A stretch of DNA of 64,000 bases from Turritopsis dohrnii (lineage: Eukaryota; Cnidaria; Hydrozoa; Anthoathecata; Oceaniidae), in NCBI GenBank assembly GCA_027922465.2, contig BQMF02000648.1, positions 124,001 through 188,000 on the forward strand. The letters run 5' to 3'. Positions 24,437 to 35,992 of this stretch are shown here, one piece after another. The notes beneath the pieces were generated by a model, which searched no databases, was not told the DNA's origin, and saw nothing but the letters and a program-made list of their open reading frames with translations. A program made the translations under genes and the position numbers. Position 1 is the first letter of the stretch, and each line of letters starts with the position of its first letter.

Positions 24437-27400
24437 AAATTTCACTCTTATTAGACAAATGCCCAACACATGAGGGTCTGTGGTAGAAAATATTAACCCC
24501 TTAGAATATTTTCACCCCCCGTGGTTTACGCTTATGACTTGTTAGTTTTTCTTTGTTATTGTTAGGGTTAGGGTCAAGGTTAGGGTTAGGGTTAGGTTTA
24601 GTCATAAGCCTAAACCACGGGGGGTGAAAATATTCTAAGGGGTTAATATTTTCTACTACAGGTCACTTTGTACTAAAAACAAACTGTGTCACACCCTTCA
24701 CCTTGGCGTAAAAATTCCAAACATCGAAATACCTCTAACGCCCAAGAACTACATATCTTCAGAACATTGCAATTTGGGAACTGGGAACTAAATTGGTACA
24801 ACTTTTCACTCTTATTAGACAAATGCCCAACTCATGATGGTCACTTTGGACTAAAAAGAAACTGTGCCACACCCTTCACCTTGGCTAAAAAATTCCAAAC
24901 ATCGAAATACCTCTAACGCCCAAGAACTACATATCTTCAGAACATTGCAATTTGGGAACTGGGAACTAAATTGGTACAACTTTTCACTCTTATTAGACAA
25001 ATGCCCAACTCATGAGGGTCACTTTGGACTAAAAACAAACTGTGCCACACCCTTCACCTTGGCGTAAAAATTCCAAACATCGAAATACCTCTAACGCCCA
25101 AGAACTACATATCTTCAGAACATTGCAATTTGGGAACTGGGAACTAAATTGGTACAACTTTTCACTCTTATTAGACAAATGCCCAACACATGAGGGTCAC
25201 TTTGTACTAAAAACAAACTGTGTCACACCCTTCACCTTGGCGTAAAAATTCCAAACATCGAAATACCTCTAACGCCCAAGAACTACATATCTTCAGAACA
25301 TTGCAATTTGGGAACTGGGAACTAAATTGGTACAACTTTTCACTCTTATTAGACAAATGCCCAACTCATGATGGTCACTTTGGACTAAAAAGAAACTGTG
25401 CCACACCCTTCACCTTGGCTAAAAAATTCCAAACATCGAAATACCTCTAACGCCCAAGAACTACATATCTTCAGAACATTGCAATTTGGGAACTGGGAAC
25501 TAAATTGGTACAACTTTTCACTCTTATTAGACAAATGCCCAACTCATGAGGGTCACTTTGGACTAAAAACAAACTGTGCCACACCCTTCACCTTGGCGTA
25601 AAAATTCCAAACATCGAAATACCTCTAACGCCCAAGAACTACATATCTTCAGAACATTGCAATTTGGGAACTGGGAACTAAATTGGTACAACTTTTCACT
25701 CTTATTAGACAAATGCCCAACTCATGATGGTCACTTTGGACTAAAAAGAAACTGTGCCACACCCTTCACCTTGGCTAAAAAATTCCAAACATCGAAATAC
25801 CTCTAACGCCCAAGAACTACATATCTTCAGAACATTGCAATTTGGGAACTGGGAACTAAATTGGTACAACTTTTCACTCTTATTAGACAAATGCCCAACT
25901 CATGAGGGTCACTTTGGACTAAAAACAAACTGTGCCACACCCTTCACCTTGGCGTAAAAATTCCAAACATCGAAATACCTCTAACGCCCAAGAACTACAT
26001 ATCTTCAGAACATTGCAATTTGGGAACTGGGAACTAAATTGGTACAACCTTTCACTCTTATTAGACAAATGCCCAACCCATGAGGATCACTTTGGACTAA
26101 AAAGAAACTGTGCCACATTCTTCACCTTAGCGTAAAAATTTCAAACATCGAAGTACCTCTGACGCCCACGAACTACATATCTTCAGAACATTGCAATTTG
26201 GGAACTGGGAACTAAATTGGTACAACTTTTCACTCTTATTAGACAAATGCCCAACACATGAGGGTCACTTTGTACTAAAAACAAACTGTGTCACACCCTT
26301 CACCTTGGCGTAAAAATTCCAAACATCGAAATACCTCTAACGCCCAAGAACTACATATCTTCAGAACATTGCAATTTGGGAACTGGGAACTAAATTGGTA
26401 CAACTTTTCACTCTTATTAGACAAATGCCCAACTCATGATGGTCACTTTGGACTAAAAACAAACTGTGCCACACCCTTCACCTTGGCGTAAAAATTCCAA
26501 ACATCGAAATACCTCTAACGCCCAAGAACTACATATCTTCAGAACATTGCAATTTGGGAACTGGGAACTAAATTGGTACAACCTTTCACTCTTATTAGAC
26601 AAATGCCCAACCCATGAGGATCACTTTGGACTAAAAAGAAACTGTGCCACATTCTTCACCTTAGCGTAAAAATTTCAAACATCGAAGTACCTCTGACGCC
26701 CACGAACTACATATCTTCAGAACATTGCAATTTGGGAACTGGGAACTAAACTGGTACAACTTTTCACTCTTATTAGACAAATGCCCAACACATGAGGGTC
26801 ACTTTGTACTAAAAACAAACTGTGTCACACCCTTCACCTTGGCGTAAAAATTCCAAACATCGAAATACCTCTAACGCCCAAGAACTACATATCTTCAGAA
26901 CATTGCAATTTGGGAACTGGGAACTAAATTGGTACAACTTTTCACTCTTATTAGACAAATGCCCAACTCATGATGGTCACTTTGGACTAAAAAGAAACTG
27001 TGCCACACCCTTCACCTTGGCTAAAAAATTCCAAACATCGAAATACCTCTAACGCCCAAGAACTACATATCTTCAGAACATTGCAATTTGGGAACTGGGA
27101 ACTAAATTGGTACAACTTTTCACTCTTATTAGACAAATGCCCAACTCATGAGGGTCACTTTGGACTAAAAACAAACTGTGCCACACCCTTCACCTTGGCG
27201 TAAAAATTCCAAACATCGAAATACCTCTAACGCCCAAGAACTACATATCTTCAGAACATTGCAATTTGGGAACTGGGAACTAAATTGGTACAACCTTTCA
27301 CTCTTATTAGACAAATGCCCAACCCATGAGGATCACTTTGGACTAAAAAGAAACTGTGCCACATTCTTCACCTTAGCGTAAAAATTTCAAACATCGAAGT

Positions 27401-30400
27401 ACCTCTGACGCCCACGAACTACATATCTTCAGAACATTGCAATTTGGGAACTGGGAACTAAATTGGTACAACTTTTCACTCTTATTAGACAAATGCCCAA
27501 CACATGAGGGTCACTTTGTACTAAAAACAAACTGTGTCACACCCTTCACCTTGGCGTAAAAATTCCAAACATCGAAATACCTCTAACGCCCAAGAACTAC
27601 ATATCTTCAGAACATTGCAATTTGGGAACTGGGAACTAAATTGGTACAACTTTTCACTCTTATTAGACAAATGCCCAACTCATGAGGGTCACTTTGGACT
27701 AAAAACAAACTGTGCCACACCCTTCACCTTGGCGTAAAAATTCCAAACATCGAAATACCTCTAACGCCCAAGAACTACATATCTTCAGAACATTGCAATT
27801 TGGGAACTGGGAACTAAATTGGTACAACCTTTCACTCTTATTAGACAAATGCCCAACCCATGAGGATCACTTTGGACTAAAAAGAAACTGTGCCACATTC
27901 TTCACCTTAGCGTAAAAATTTCAAACATCGAAGTACCTCTGACGCCCACGAACTACATATCTTCAGAACATTGCAATTTGGGAACTGGGAACTAAATTGG
28001 TACAACTTTTCACTCTTATTAGACAAATGCCCAACACATGAGGGTCACTTTGTACTAAAAACAAACTGTGTCACACCCTTCACCTTGGCGTAAAAATTCC
28101 AAACATCGAAATACCTCTAACGCCCAAGAACTACATATCTTCAGAACATTGCAATTTGGGAACTGGGAACTAAATTGGTACAACTTTTCACTCTTATTAG
28201 ACAAATGCCCAACTCATGATGGTCACTTTGGACTAAAAACAAACTGTGCCACACCCTTCACCTTGGCGTAAAAATTCCAAACATCGAAATACCTCTAACG
28301 CCCAAGAACTACATATCTTCAGAACATTGCAATTTGGGAACTGGGAACTAAATTGGTACAACCTTTCACTCTTATTAGACAAATGCCCAACCCATGAGGA
28401 TCACTTTGGACTAAAAAGAAACTGTGCCACATTCTTCACCTTAGCGTAAAAATTTCAAACATCGAAGTACCTCTGACGCCCACGAACTACATATCTTCAG
28501 AACATTGCAATTTGGGAACTGGGAACTAAATTGGTACAACTTTTCACTCTTATTAGACAAATGCCCAACACATGAGGGTCACTTTGTACTAAAAACAAAC
28601 TGTGTCACACCCTTCACCTTGGCGTAAAAATTCCAAACATCGAAATACCTCTAACGCCCAAGAACTACATATCTTCAGAACATTGCAATTTGGGAACTGG
28701 GAACTAAATTGGTACAACTTTTCACTCTTATTAGACAAATGCCCAACTCATGATGGTCACTTTGGACTAAAAAGAAACTGTGCCACACCCTTCACCTTGG
28801 CTAAAAAATTCCAAACATCGAAATACCTCTAACGCCCAAGAACTACATATCTTCAGAACATTGCAATTTGGGAACTGGGAACTAAATTGGTACAACTTTT
28901 CACTCTTATTAGACAAATGCCCAACTCATGAGGGTCACTTTGGACTAAAAACAAACTGTGCCACACCCTTCACCTTGGCGTAAAAATTCCAAACATCGAA
29001 ATACCTCTAACGCCCAAGAACTACATATCTTCAGAACATTGCAATTTGGGAACTGGGAACTAAATTGGTACAACTTTTCACTCTTATTAGACAAATGCCC
29101 AACACATGAGGGTCACTTTGTACTAAAAACAAACTGTGTCACACCCTTCACCTTGGCGTAAAAATTCCAAACATCGAAATACCTCTAACGCCCAAGAACT
29201 ACATATCTTCAGAACATTGCAATTTGGGAACTGGGAACTAAATTGGTACAACTTTTCACTCTTATTAGACAAATGCCCAACTCATGATGGTCACTTTGGA
29301 CTAAAAAGAAACTGTGCCACACCCTTCACCTTGGCTAAAAAATTCCAAACATCGAAATACCTCTAACGCCCAAGAACTACATATCTTCAGAACATTGCAA
29401 TTTGGGAACTGGGAACTAAATTGGTACAACTTTTCACTCTTATTAGACAAATGCCCAACTCATGAGGGTCACTTTGGACTAAAAACAAACTGTGCCACAC
29501 CCTTCACCTTGGCGTAAAAATTCCAAACATCGAAATACCTCTAACGCCCAAGAACTACATATCTTCAGAACATTGCAATTTGGGAACTGGGAACTAAATT
29601 GGTACAACCTTTCACTCTTATTAGACAAATGCCCAACCCATGAGGATCACTTTGGACTAAAAAGAAACTGTGCCACATTCTTCACCTTAGCGTAAAAATT
29701 TCAAACATCGAAGTACCTCTGACGCCCACGAACTACATATCTTCAGAACATTGCAATTTGGGAACTGGGAACTAAATTGGTACAACTTTTCACTCTTATT
29801 AGACAAATGCCCAACACATGAGGGTCACTTTGTACTAAAAACAAACTGTGTCACACCCTTCACCTTGGCGTAAAAATTCCAAACATCGAAATACCTCTAA
29901 CGCCCAAGAACTACATATCTTCAGAACATTGCAATTTGGGAACTGGGAACTAAATTGGTACAACTTTTCACTCTTATTAGACAAATGCCCAACTCATGAG
30001 GGTCACTTTGGACTAAAAACAAACTGTGCCACACCCTTCACCTTGGCGTAAAAATTCCAAACATCGAAATACCTCTAACGCCCAAGAACTACATATCTTC
30101 AGAACATTGCAATTTGGGAACTGGGAACTAAATTGGTACAACCTTTCACTCTTATTAGACAAATGCCCAACCCATGAGGATCACTTTGGACTAAAAAGAA
30201 ACTGTGCCACATTCTTCACCTTAGCGTAAAAATTTCAAACATCGAAGTACCTCTGACGCCCACGAACTACATATCTTCAGAACATTGCAATTTGGGAACT
30301 GGGAACTAAATTGGTACAACTTTTCACTCTTATTAGACAAATGCCCAACACATGAGGGTCACTTTGTACTAAAAACAAACTGTGTCACACCCTTCACCTT

Positions 30401-32582
30401 GGCGTAAAAATTCCAAACATCGAAATACCTCTAACGCCCAAGAACTACATATCTTCAGAACATTGCAATTTGGGAACTGGGAACTAAATTGGTACAACTT
30501 TTCACTCTTATTAGACAAATGCCCAACTCATGATGGTCACTTTGGACTAAAAACAAACTGTGCCACACCCTTCACCTTGGCGTAAAAATTCCAAACATCG
30601 AAATACCTCTAACGCCCAAGAACTACATATCTTCAGAACATTGCAATTTGGGAACTGGGAACTAAATTGGTACAACCTTTCACTCTTATTAGACAAATGC
30701 CCAACCCATGAGGATCACTTTGGACTAAAAAGAAACTGTGCCACATTCTTCACCTTAGCGTAAAAATTTCAAACATCGAAGTACCTCTGACGCCCACGAA
30801 CTACATATCTTCAGAACATTGCAATTTGGGAACTGGGAACTAAATTGGTACAACTTTTCACTCTTATTAGACAAATGCCCAACACATGAGGGTCACTTTG
30901 TACTAAAAACAAACTGTGTCACACCCTTCACCTTGGCGTAAAAATTCCAAACATCGAAATACCTCTAACGCCCAAGAACTACATATCTTCAGAACATTGC
31001 AATTTGGGAACTGGGAACTAAATTGGTACAACTTTTCACTCTTATTAGACAAATGCCCAACTCATGATGGTCACTTTGGACTAAAAAGAAACTGTGCCAC
31101 ACCCTTCACCTTGGCTAAAAAATTCCAAACATCGAAATACCTCTAACGCCCAAGAACTACATATCTTCAGAACATTGCAATTTGGGAACTGGGAACTAAA
31201 TTGGTACAACTTTTCACTCTTATTAGACAAATGCCCAACTCATGAGGGTCACTTTGGACTAAAAACAAACTGTGCCACACCCTTCACCTTGGCGTAAAAA
31301 TTCCAAACATCGAAATACCTCTAACGCCCAAGAACTACATATCTTCAGAACATTGCAATTTGGGAACTGGGAACTAAATTGGTACAACCTTTCACTCTTA
31401 TTAGACAAATGCCCAACCCATGAGGATCACTTTGGACTAAAAAGAAACTGTGCCACATTCTTCACCTTAGCGTAAAAATTTCAAACATCGAAGTACCTCT
31501 GACGCCCACGAACTACATATCTTCAGAACATTGCAATTTGGGAACTGGGAACTAAATTGGTACAACTTTTCACTCTTATTAGACAAATGCCCAACACATG
31601 AGGGTCACTTTGTACTAAAAACAAACTGTGTCACACCCTTCACCTTGGCGTAAAAATTCCAAACATCGAAATACCTCTAACGCCCAAGAACTACATATCT
31701 TCAGAACATTGCAATTTGGGAACTGGGAACTAAATTGGTACAACTTTTCACTCTTATTAGACAAATGCCCAACTCATGATGGTCACTTTGGACTAAAAAC
31801 AAACTGTGCCACACCCTTCACCTTGGCGTAAAAATTCCAAACATCGAAATACCTCTAACGCCCAAGAACTACATATCTTCAGAACATTGCAATTTGGGAA
31901 CTGGGAACTAAATTGGTACAACCTTTCACTCTTATTAGACAAATGCCCAACCCATGAGGATCACTTTGGACTAAAAAGAAACTGTGCCACATTCTTCACC
32001 TTAGCGTAAAAATTTCAAACATCGAAGTACCTCTGACGCCCACGAACTACATATCTTCAGAACATTGCAATTTGGGAACTGGGAACTAAATTGGTACAAC
32101 TTTTCACTCTTATTAGACAAATGCCCAACACATGAGGGTCACTTTGGACTAAAAACAAACTGTGCCACACCCTTCACCTTGGCGTAAAAATTCCAAACAT
32201 CGAAATACCTCTAACGCCCAAGAACTACATATCTTCAGAACATTGCAATTTGGGAACTGGGAACTAAATTGGTACAACCTTTCACTCTTATTAGACAAAT
32301 GCCCAACCCATGAGGATCACTTTGGACTAAAAAGAAACTGTGCCACATTCTTCACCTTAGCGTAAAAATTTCAAACATCGAAGTACCTCTGACGCCCACG
32401 AACTACGTATCTTCAGAACATTGCAATTTGGGAACTGGGAACTAAATTGGTACAACTTTTCACTCTTATTAGACAAATGCCCAACCCATGAGGGTCACTT
32501 TGGACTAAAAACAAACTGTGCCACACCCTTCACCTTCTTGGCGTAAAAATTCCAAACATCGAAGTACCTGTGACGCCCATGA
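24437..32582. repeat. 178-bp satellite with higher-order structure, about 45 units
   Basis: Equivalent points recur every 178 bp from 24686 to 32340 without any net indel. A typical unit contains CACTCTTATTAGACAAATGC, CTAACGCCCAAGAACTACAT and TTGCAATTTGGGAACTGGGA. Four subtypes recur: a (TGTGTCACAC), b (GGCTAAAAAATTCC), c (TGTGCCACAC with GGCGTAAAAA) and d (CTCTGACGCCCACG, CGAAGTACC). They are ordered mostly as a-b-c-d or a-c-d. The first unit is split by a MITE. The last, at about 32518-32582, contains an extra CTT and fades into unique sequence. Open frames of 67-76 codons in each unit result from the repeat and change frame each period (178 is not a multiple of 3), so they are not genes. 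Confidence 0.97.
24479..24660. mobile_element. 182-bp MITE with internal telomere-like repeats
   Basis: Terminal inverted repeats of 60 bp with two mismatches begin TGTGGTAGAAAATATTAACC and TGTAGTAGAAAATATTAACC. The satellite word GGTC is duplicated at both sides (24475-24478, 24661-24664). The centre holds five GGTTAG-type telomeric units, one altered to GGTCAAG. Confidence 0.85.
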
Positions 32583-32829
32583 AAATCAACAAGGTTTCTA
32601 CTTATCATGACACAATTCGTTTTGTCATATTTCCAGAAGTTATAACATTGTATGTAATGGAACTTAAACATACTAGTTATAAAGAAGCTTCTAGGTTCAT
32701 ATATGGTACCTACCTTCCTACAGCACATCATTCCCAGTTCCTCATGAATGTAAGTACACAATTAAAAATGTTTCCAAAATTTGAAGCAAACTATTTTAAT
32801 ATCATATCCAACTTTGTTATGCAACTATA

Positions 32830-33564
32830 TTTATCATGTATTAAAGGAACAAATATGTGCAATGAGTTATTTGAATCCGTCCAAAGAAAAAACCGTTGTG
32901 ATTCAAGGTAAGACACTGTATCTACAAGTTCAAGGAAAGGGCTCCTTTTTCGATTGAAAGTAACGATGCACATTTTCACTGGTTAATCGATGTTTTTACT
33001 TTTAAGTTTTAGACAAAGATATTTCGCTTGAACGAACGCATGCAATTGTAAACGCAGCAAACAGCAATCTTGACCACGGAGGAGGTGTAAGTTCCATTTT
33101 TCTTTCAGTACAAGTTTCAAGTTCAACTGCTTTGATTACAGTTGATTGTTAATATTGTTATTATTGACAAAAGATTTTATCATACTGTAGGTAGCAAAAG
33201 TAATTGCCACTCGAGGTGGACATGTTATTACTGAAGAAAGCAGGGCTTATGTTTCAAGGAACGGCAATTGCCCTTAATCCAGGGAAACTATACAGCTATT
33301 ATGTTATCCACGCTGTAGGTAAGAAGCAAAATTTAGTTTTCAGGGCTAAATATCAGCATAAAGAAAATTGAACACAAATCAACAGATTTTTTTCTGCCCT
33401 TTTTTCTATTCTAGGACCTCGATGGGGGAAAGATAAACCCGAACCAACTTTGCTTACCAAAGCAATAAAAACGTCGCTGTTAACAGCTGACAGATTATCC
33501 TGTCGCTCTATTTCCCTGCCAGCAATAAGTTGTGGTATCTTTGGAACTACCAAAACATTGAATG
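32830..33564 (+). pseudogene. Macro-domain gene, frameshifted and truncated by the Polinton
   Basis: Exons end or begin at canonical sites: up to 32907, 33013-33086, 33191-33318 and 33415-33564. Joined, they read KEKTVVIQDKDISLERTHAI, VNAANSNLDHGGG, VAKVIATRGGHVITEESRA, then TAIALNPGKLYSYYVIHAVG and GPRWGKDKPEP, then LPAISCGIFG. These are the ADP-ribose-binding loops of a macro domain as in PARP14-like and GDAP2-like proteins. In exon 3 the frame must shift near 33247-33260, because the first frame reaches TAA; this is either a mutation or a sequence error. The last exon stops at the Polinton end. The 5' start is not found. If ever functional it would bind or remove ADP-ribose marks. Confidence 0.75.
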
Positions 33565-33814
33565 AGAGATAGGAAAGTGCGGATGCTAGCGCAAAATCAT
33601 ATGATTTCGGGAATTTCCCTACTATAGCTAATATTATCATATAAGATCTTTGTTTTCATAACGCGATACGAGTTACGAAACGTGTTATTTTGATTACGTA
33701 AGCAGTTTCTATTATTATAACCACAAATTACTCATAATTGTAAACAATTAAATATCTCATAAAAATATCCATGGGGAAATACCCGATTGTAGTAAAAAGC
33801 AGTTTGTAGTAGTT
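33565..33814. repeat. Left terminal inverted repeat of the Polinton
   Basis: 250 bp identical by eye to the reverse complement of 48170-48419. It begins AGAGATAGG and ends near AAAGCAGTTTGTAG, after which the two sides diverge. Confidence 0.95.
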
Positions 33815-33858
33815 TCATTTTTATAACATAAATGAGCTAACAATACATATAACATACA

Positions 33859-33932
33859 GATCAGCGTAGTCTAGTGGATAAGAACGCTAACTTGTAACAG
33901 CAAGGTCGTGTGTTCGAACCCCACGCAGTTCG
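33859..33932 (+). tRNA. tRNA-like sequence with A and B boxes, probably degenerate
   Basis: An A box (TAGTCTAGTGG, 33867-33877) and B box (TGTTCGAACCC, 33911-33921) are spaced as in a tRNA gene. The acceptor stem pairs at 5 of 7 positions and the T stem at 4 of 5. The anticodon stem is weak (GCT/AGC only), with TGT or GTA in the loop. This suggests a tRNA pseudogene, a SINE head or a polymerase III promoter inside the Polinton rather than a working tRNA. Confidence 0.4.
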
Positions 33933-34196
33933 TCTGAGAGGAAGTATATATACTTCGGCGGTTGTAGATCTCTCATGTTCTGGTTGTAAAACTTGCATGA
34001 GTGCGCACTTCCCCGCAGTTGTGTTGAATATATCGCGGAATGGTTAGCATTGTGTCTGGGTGATTTATCACTGTCAGGTTTCTCTGGTCCATAGAGACAT
34101 TCAGGTTACCGTCATTTCGATCGAAATTCAACAAACGCCAGGGCTTAGAAGTGTTAGCATGTATCCACAATGCCGGCTATAATTGCAAACTACATG

Positions 34197-34208
34197 CGCT
34201 GATCAGCG
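34197..34208. other. 12-bp palindrome at the end of the 381-codon gene
   Basis: CGCTGATCAGCG is a perfect palindrome overlapping the stop codon of the minus-strand gene. It may mark a transcript end. Confidence 0.35.
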
Positions 34209-35348
34209 AAATACATACCATATACTAAACATCGTGGTAATCGCTAAAACCAAAGCTATTTTCTCTTCTTCATGAGATGGGAGTGAATCTGTTTGACTCA
34301 CTACTCTTTTGTGAACTTTTATTTTTGTTTGTGTTGGAGAGCTAGTCACTTTGGATGAAATATGATGCTCTTGCATAACATTAATCATTTTGTTTCTTCC
34401 GAGGCTCAAGTTGTCATTAGATATGAGAATTTTATTATTATAACCAGACACTCTCGACTTGATGTTTAGATTCATGTCACTAGGTAACATGTAAATACCT
34501 TGTCCGACAGAATAATCAACTTTGCTTGAAGCGTAATTTAAAGTATCTTGATAACGTTTAATGTCATCTTGAATATCAACTCTGCGGTTAACAATGTCTT
34601 CAAAGTTGTTCATAAAAACTCTTTGAGCTGTCAAAGCACTTGAATTATTACCTAAAATAGAAGAACGAGCTGAGGCTTGTGAACTAAGAACAAGATAAGC
34701 ATATGCTCTAACACTCTCTGAAATTTTTACAAGACCTGTTTTTGTAAAGCCTTTAGATTTTTCTATAATCCATCGTGTCATGGAGTCGTCTGTGAAATAA
34801 CTCAGACCTGGCGTTGGATAGTCTCTACGTCTTTTTTGATACGAGCTGTAAAAATATTGTCCTTTGTATTTTTTAGGATCAGAATCGACACCATATTCAC
34901 TACAGATTTTTAAAAACTCTTCTTTGTTATAAGGATTATCATATTGGTTGAAACTATCTTCAAAAGGTAGAGGTGTCTGCAGACGCTTAATGATTCGTCT
35001 AATATGATAATAGACGTGAAAACGATATACTGCTCTAATCATAGGAGTAGAGCGACCTTCTTTCAGGTGTTCAGAACTGACCCCACAAGCACTTGAAGCA
35101 CACCAAGTGACAAAATTGAGTTGGGTTTGCCATAATTTAAATGGTTGTTCCTGCCAAATTTTCATACGTTGATCATTTTCATCCATTTCGTAATTAGTAA
35201 ATATATTTGGAAAAGTTGCGGGGAAAGAACCGCTCTCAGAGACGATAATTGTTTGTTTGTATAAATCTTTAGCATTCAATATCTGAAGGTATTGCCCTCC
35301 ATTTGGTTTATAAAGCGCGTTGGGAACATATTTAAAAATATTCTCCAT
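34203..35348 (-). CDS. Conserved-type Polinton protein of unknown function, C-terminal membrane anchor
   Basis: 381 codons, ATG at 35348, stop at 34203-34205. Mostly soluble and Tyr/Ser/Asn-rich, with an aromatic and Cys segment (LWQTQLNFVTWCASSACG, about residues 72-89), a basic patch (SYQKRRRDYP) and a last hydrophobic helix (IALVLAITTMFSIWYVF). The ATG is 39 bp from the divergent minor-capsid gene, so the two probably share a promoter. Placement beside the capsid genes suggests a virion or assembly role. I recognise no catalytic motif. Similar proteins seem to occur in other cnidarian Polintons, but I cannot check this here. Confidence 0.8.
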   Translation of the reverse strand: MENIFKYVPNALYKPNGGQYLQILNAKDLYKQTIIVSESGSFPATFPNIFTNYEMDENDQRMKIWQEQPFKLWQTQLNFVTWCASSACGVSSEHLKEGRSTPMIRAVYRFHVYYHIRRIIKRLQTPLPFEDSFNQYDNPYNKEEFLKICSEYGVDSDPKKYKGQYFYSSYQKRRRDYPTPGLSYFTDDSMTRWIIEKSKGFTKTGLVKISESVRAYAYLVLSSQASARSSILGNNSSALTAQRVFMNNFEDIVNRRVDIQDDIKRYQDTLNYASSKVDYSVGQGIYMLPSDMNLNIKSRVSGYNNKILISNDNLSLGRNKMINVMQEHHISSKVTSSPTQTKIKVHKRVVSQTDSLPSHEEEKIALVLAITTMFSIWYVFR

Positions 35349-35387
35349 TATTATTTAATAATATTATCTTCTATTTAATACAAGAAA
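35349..35387. promoter_or_regulatory. Divergent promoter interval, 39 bp
   Basis: The whole space between two divergent ATGs is AT-rich (TTATTTAATAATATTATCTT) and includes TCTATTTAAT. The shortness implies compact, virus-like promoters. Confidence 0.4.
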
Positions 35388-35948
35388 ATGTATATCACAG
35401 CAAATCTCGTAAGGGGTGAGAAGACCATATATCTACCTTACCCCATTCGAAATATGGACGGTTCGAAAGAGATCGCATTATGTGAGATATTTGGAGACAC
35501 CTTCACCTATCAAATCACAACACCGATAACATTGAAAACGTCTGACGATGGGAAAGTTGAAAAGTCGATACCAAAACGAAAATTCACTGGCAGAGAATTG
35601 AACGCGTTTTTAGCAGGCACCTTTTTAGAAGGTGATATAGAACTTAAACCATTAGGCAAATACTCTCAAATAATCAGAACAAATACGCTAGCTAAAATAA
35701 CCAAAATGAATTTACATCTCTCTGAACTCGACAACACTCAAAATCTTGAGGATGGAAAGCTAAGCGATATTCTACTAACTATTCCCATCGATAAATATAG
35801 TGACTTTACACATACTGAGCCTAAAAATCCTCATTACAAAAAACTAAAAAACGGTGTATTCCAGTCTCTCACATTGAGACTGACAGATCAGCATGGTGGT
35901 ATACTAAAAGAAGATCTGGGTACAACCGTTGTTTTGTACATCCGCTAA
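35388..35948 (+). CDS. Minor capsid (penton) protein candidate
   Basis: 186 codons, directly upstream of the major capsid gene, where Polintons encode the single jelly-roll vertex protein. The sequence is beta-rich with no membrane helix. It ends in LRLTDQHGGILKEDLGTTVVLYIR-like strands resembling the close of a capsid jelly roll; the key residues are Thr-Asp-x-x-Gly-Gly and the final Leu-Tyr-Ile-Arg. It starts at the first ATG after the divergent promoter. The call rests mainly on gene order and size; a structure prediction would test the fold. Confidence 0.6.
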   Translation: MYITANLVRGEKTIYLPYPIRNMDGSKEIALCEIFGDTFTYQITTPITLKTSDDGKVEKSIPKRKFTGRELNAFLAGTFLEGDIELKPLGKYSQIIRTNTLAKITKMNLHLSELDNTQNLEDGKLSDILLTIPIDKYSDFTHTEPKNPHYKKLKNGVFQSLTLRLTDQHGGILKEDLGTTVVLYIR

Positions 35949-35992
35949 ACCGAGATAAAAAGTAAAAAATTAATTATATATCATAATTAATA

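Noticed and set aside
24686..32365. Dozens of near-identical 67-76-codon open frames
   Set aside because: They are a by-product of the 178-bp satellite; the period is not a multiple of three, no unit has gene signals, and subtype d breaks the frame.
24437..32582. CRISPR-like array
   Set aside because: Units are contiguous 178-bp repeats without unique spacers, in a eukaryotic genome.
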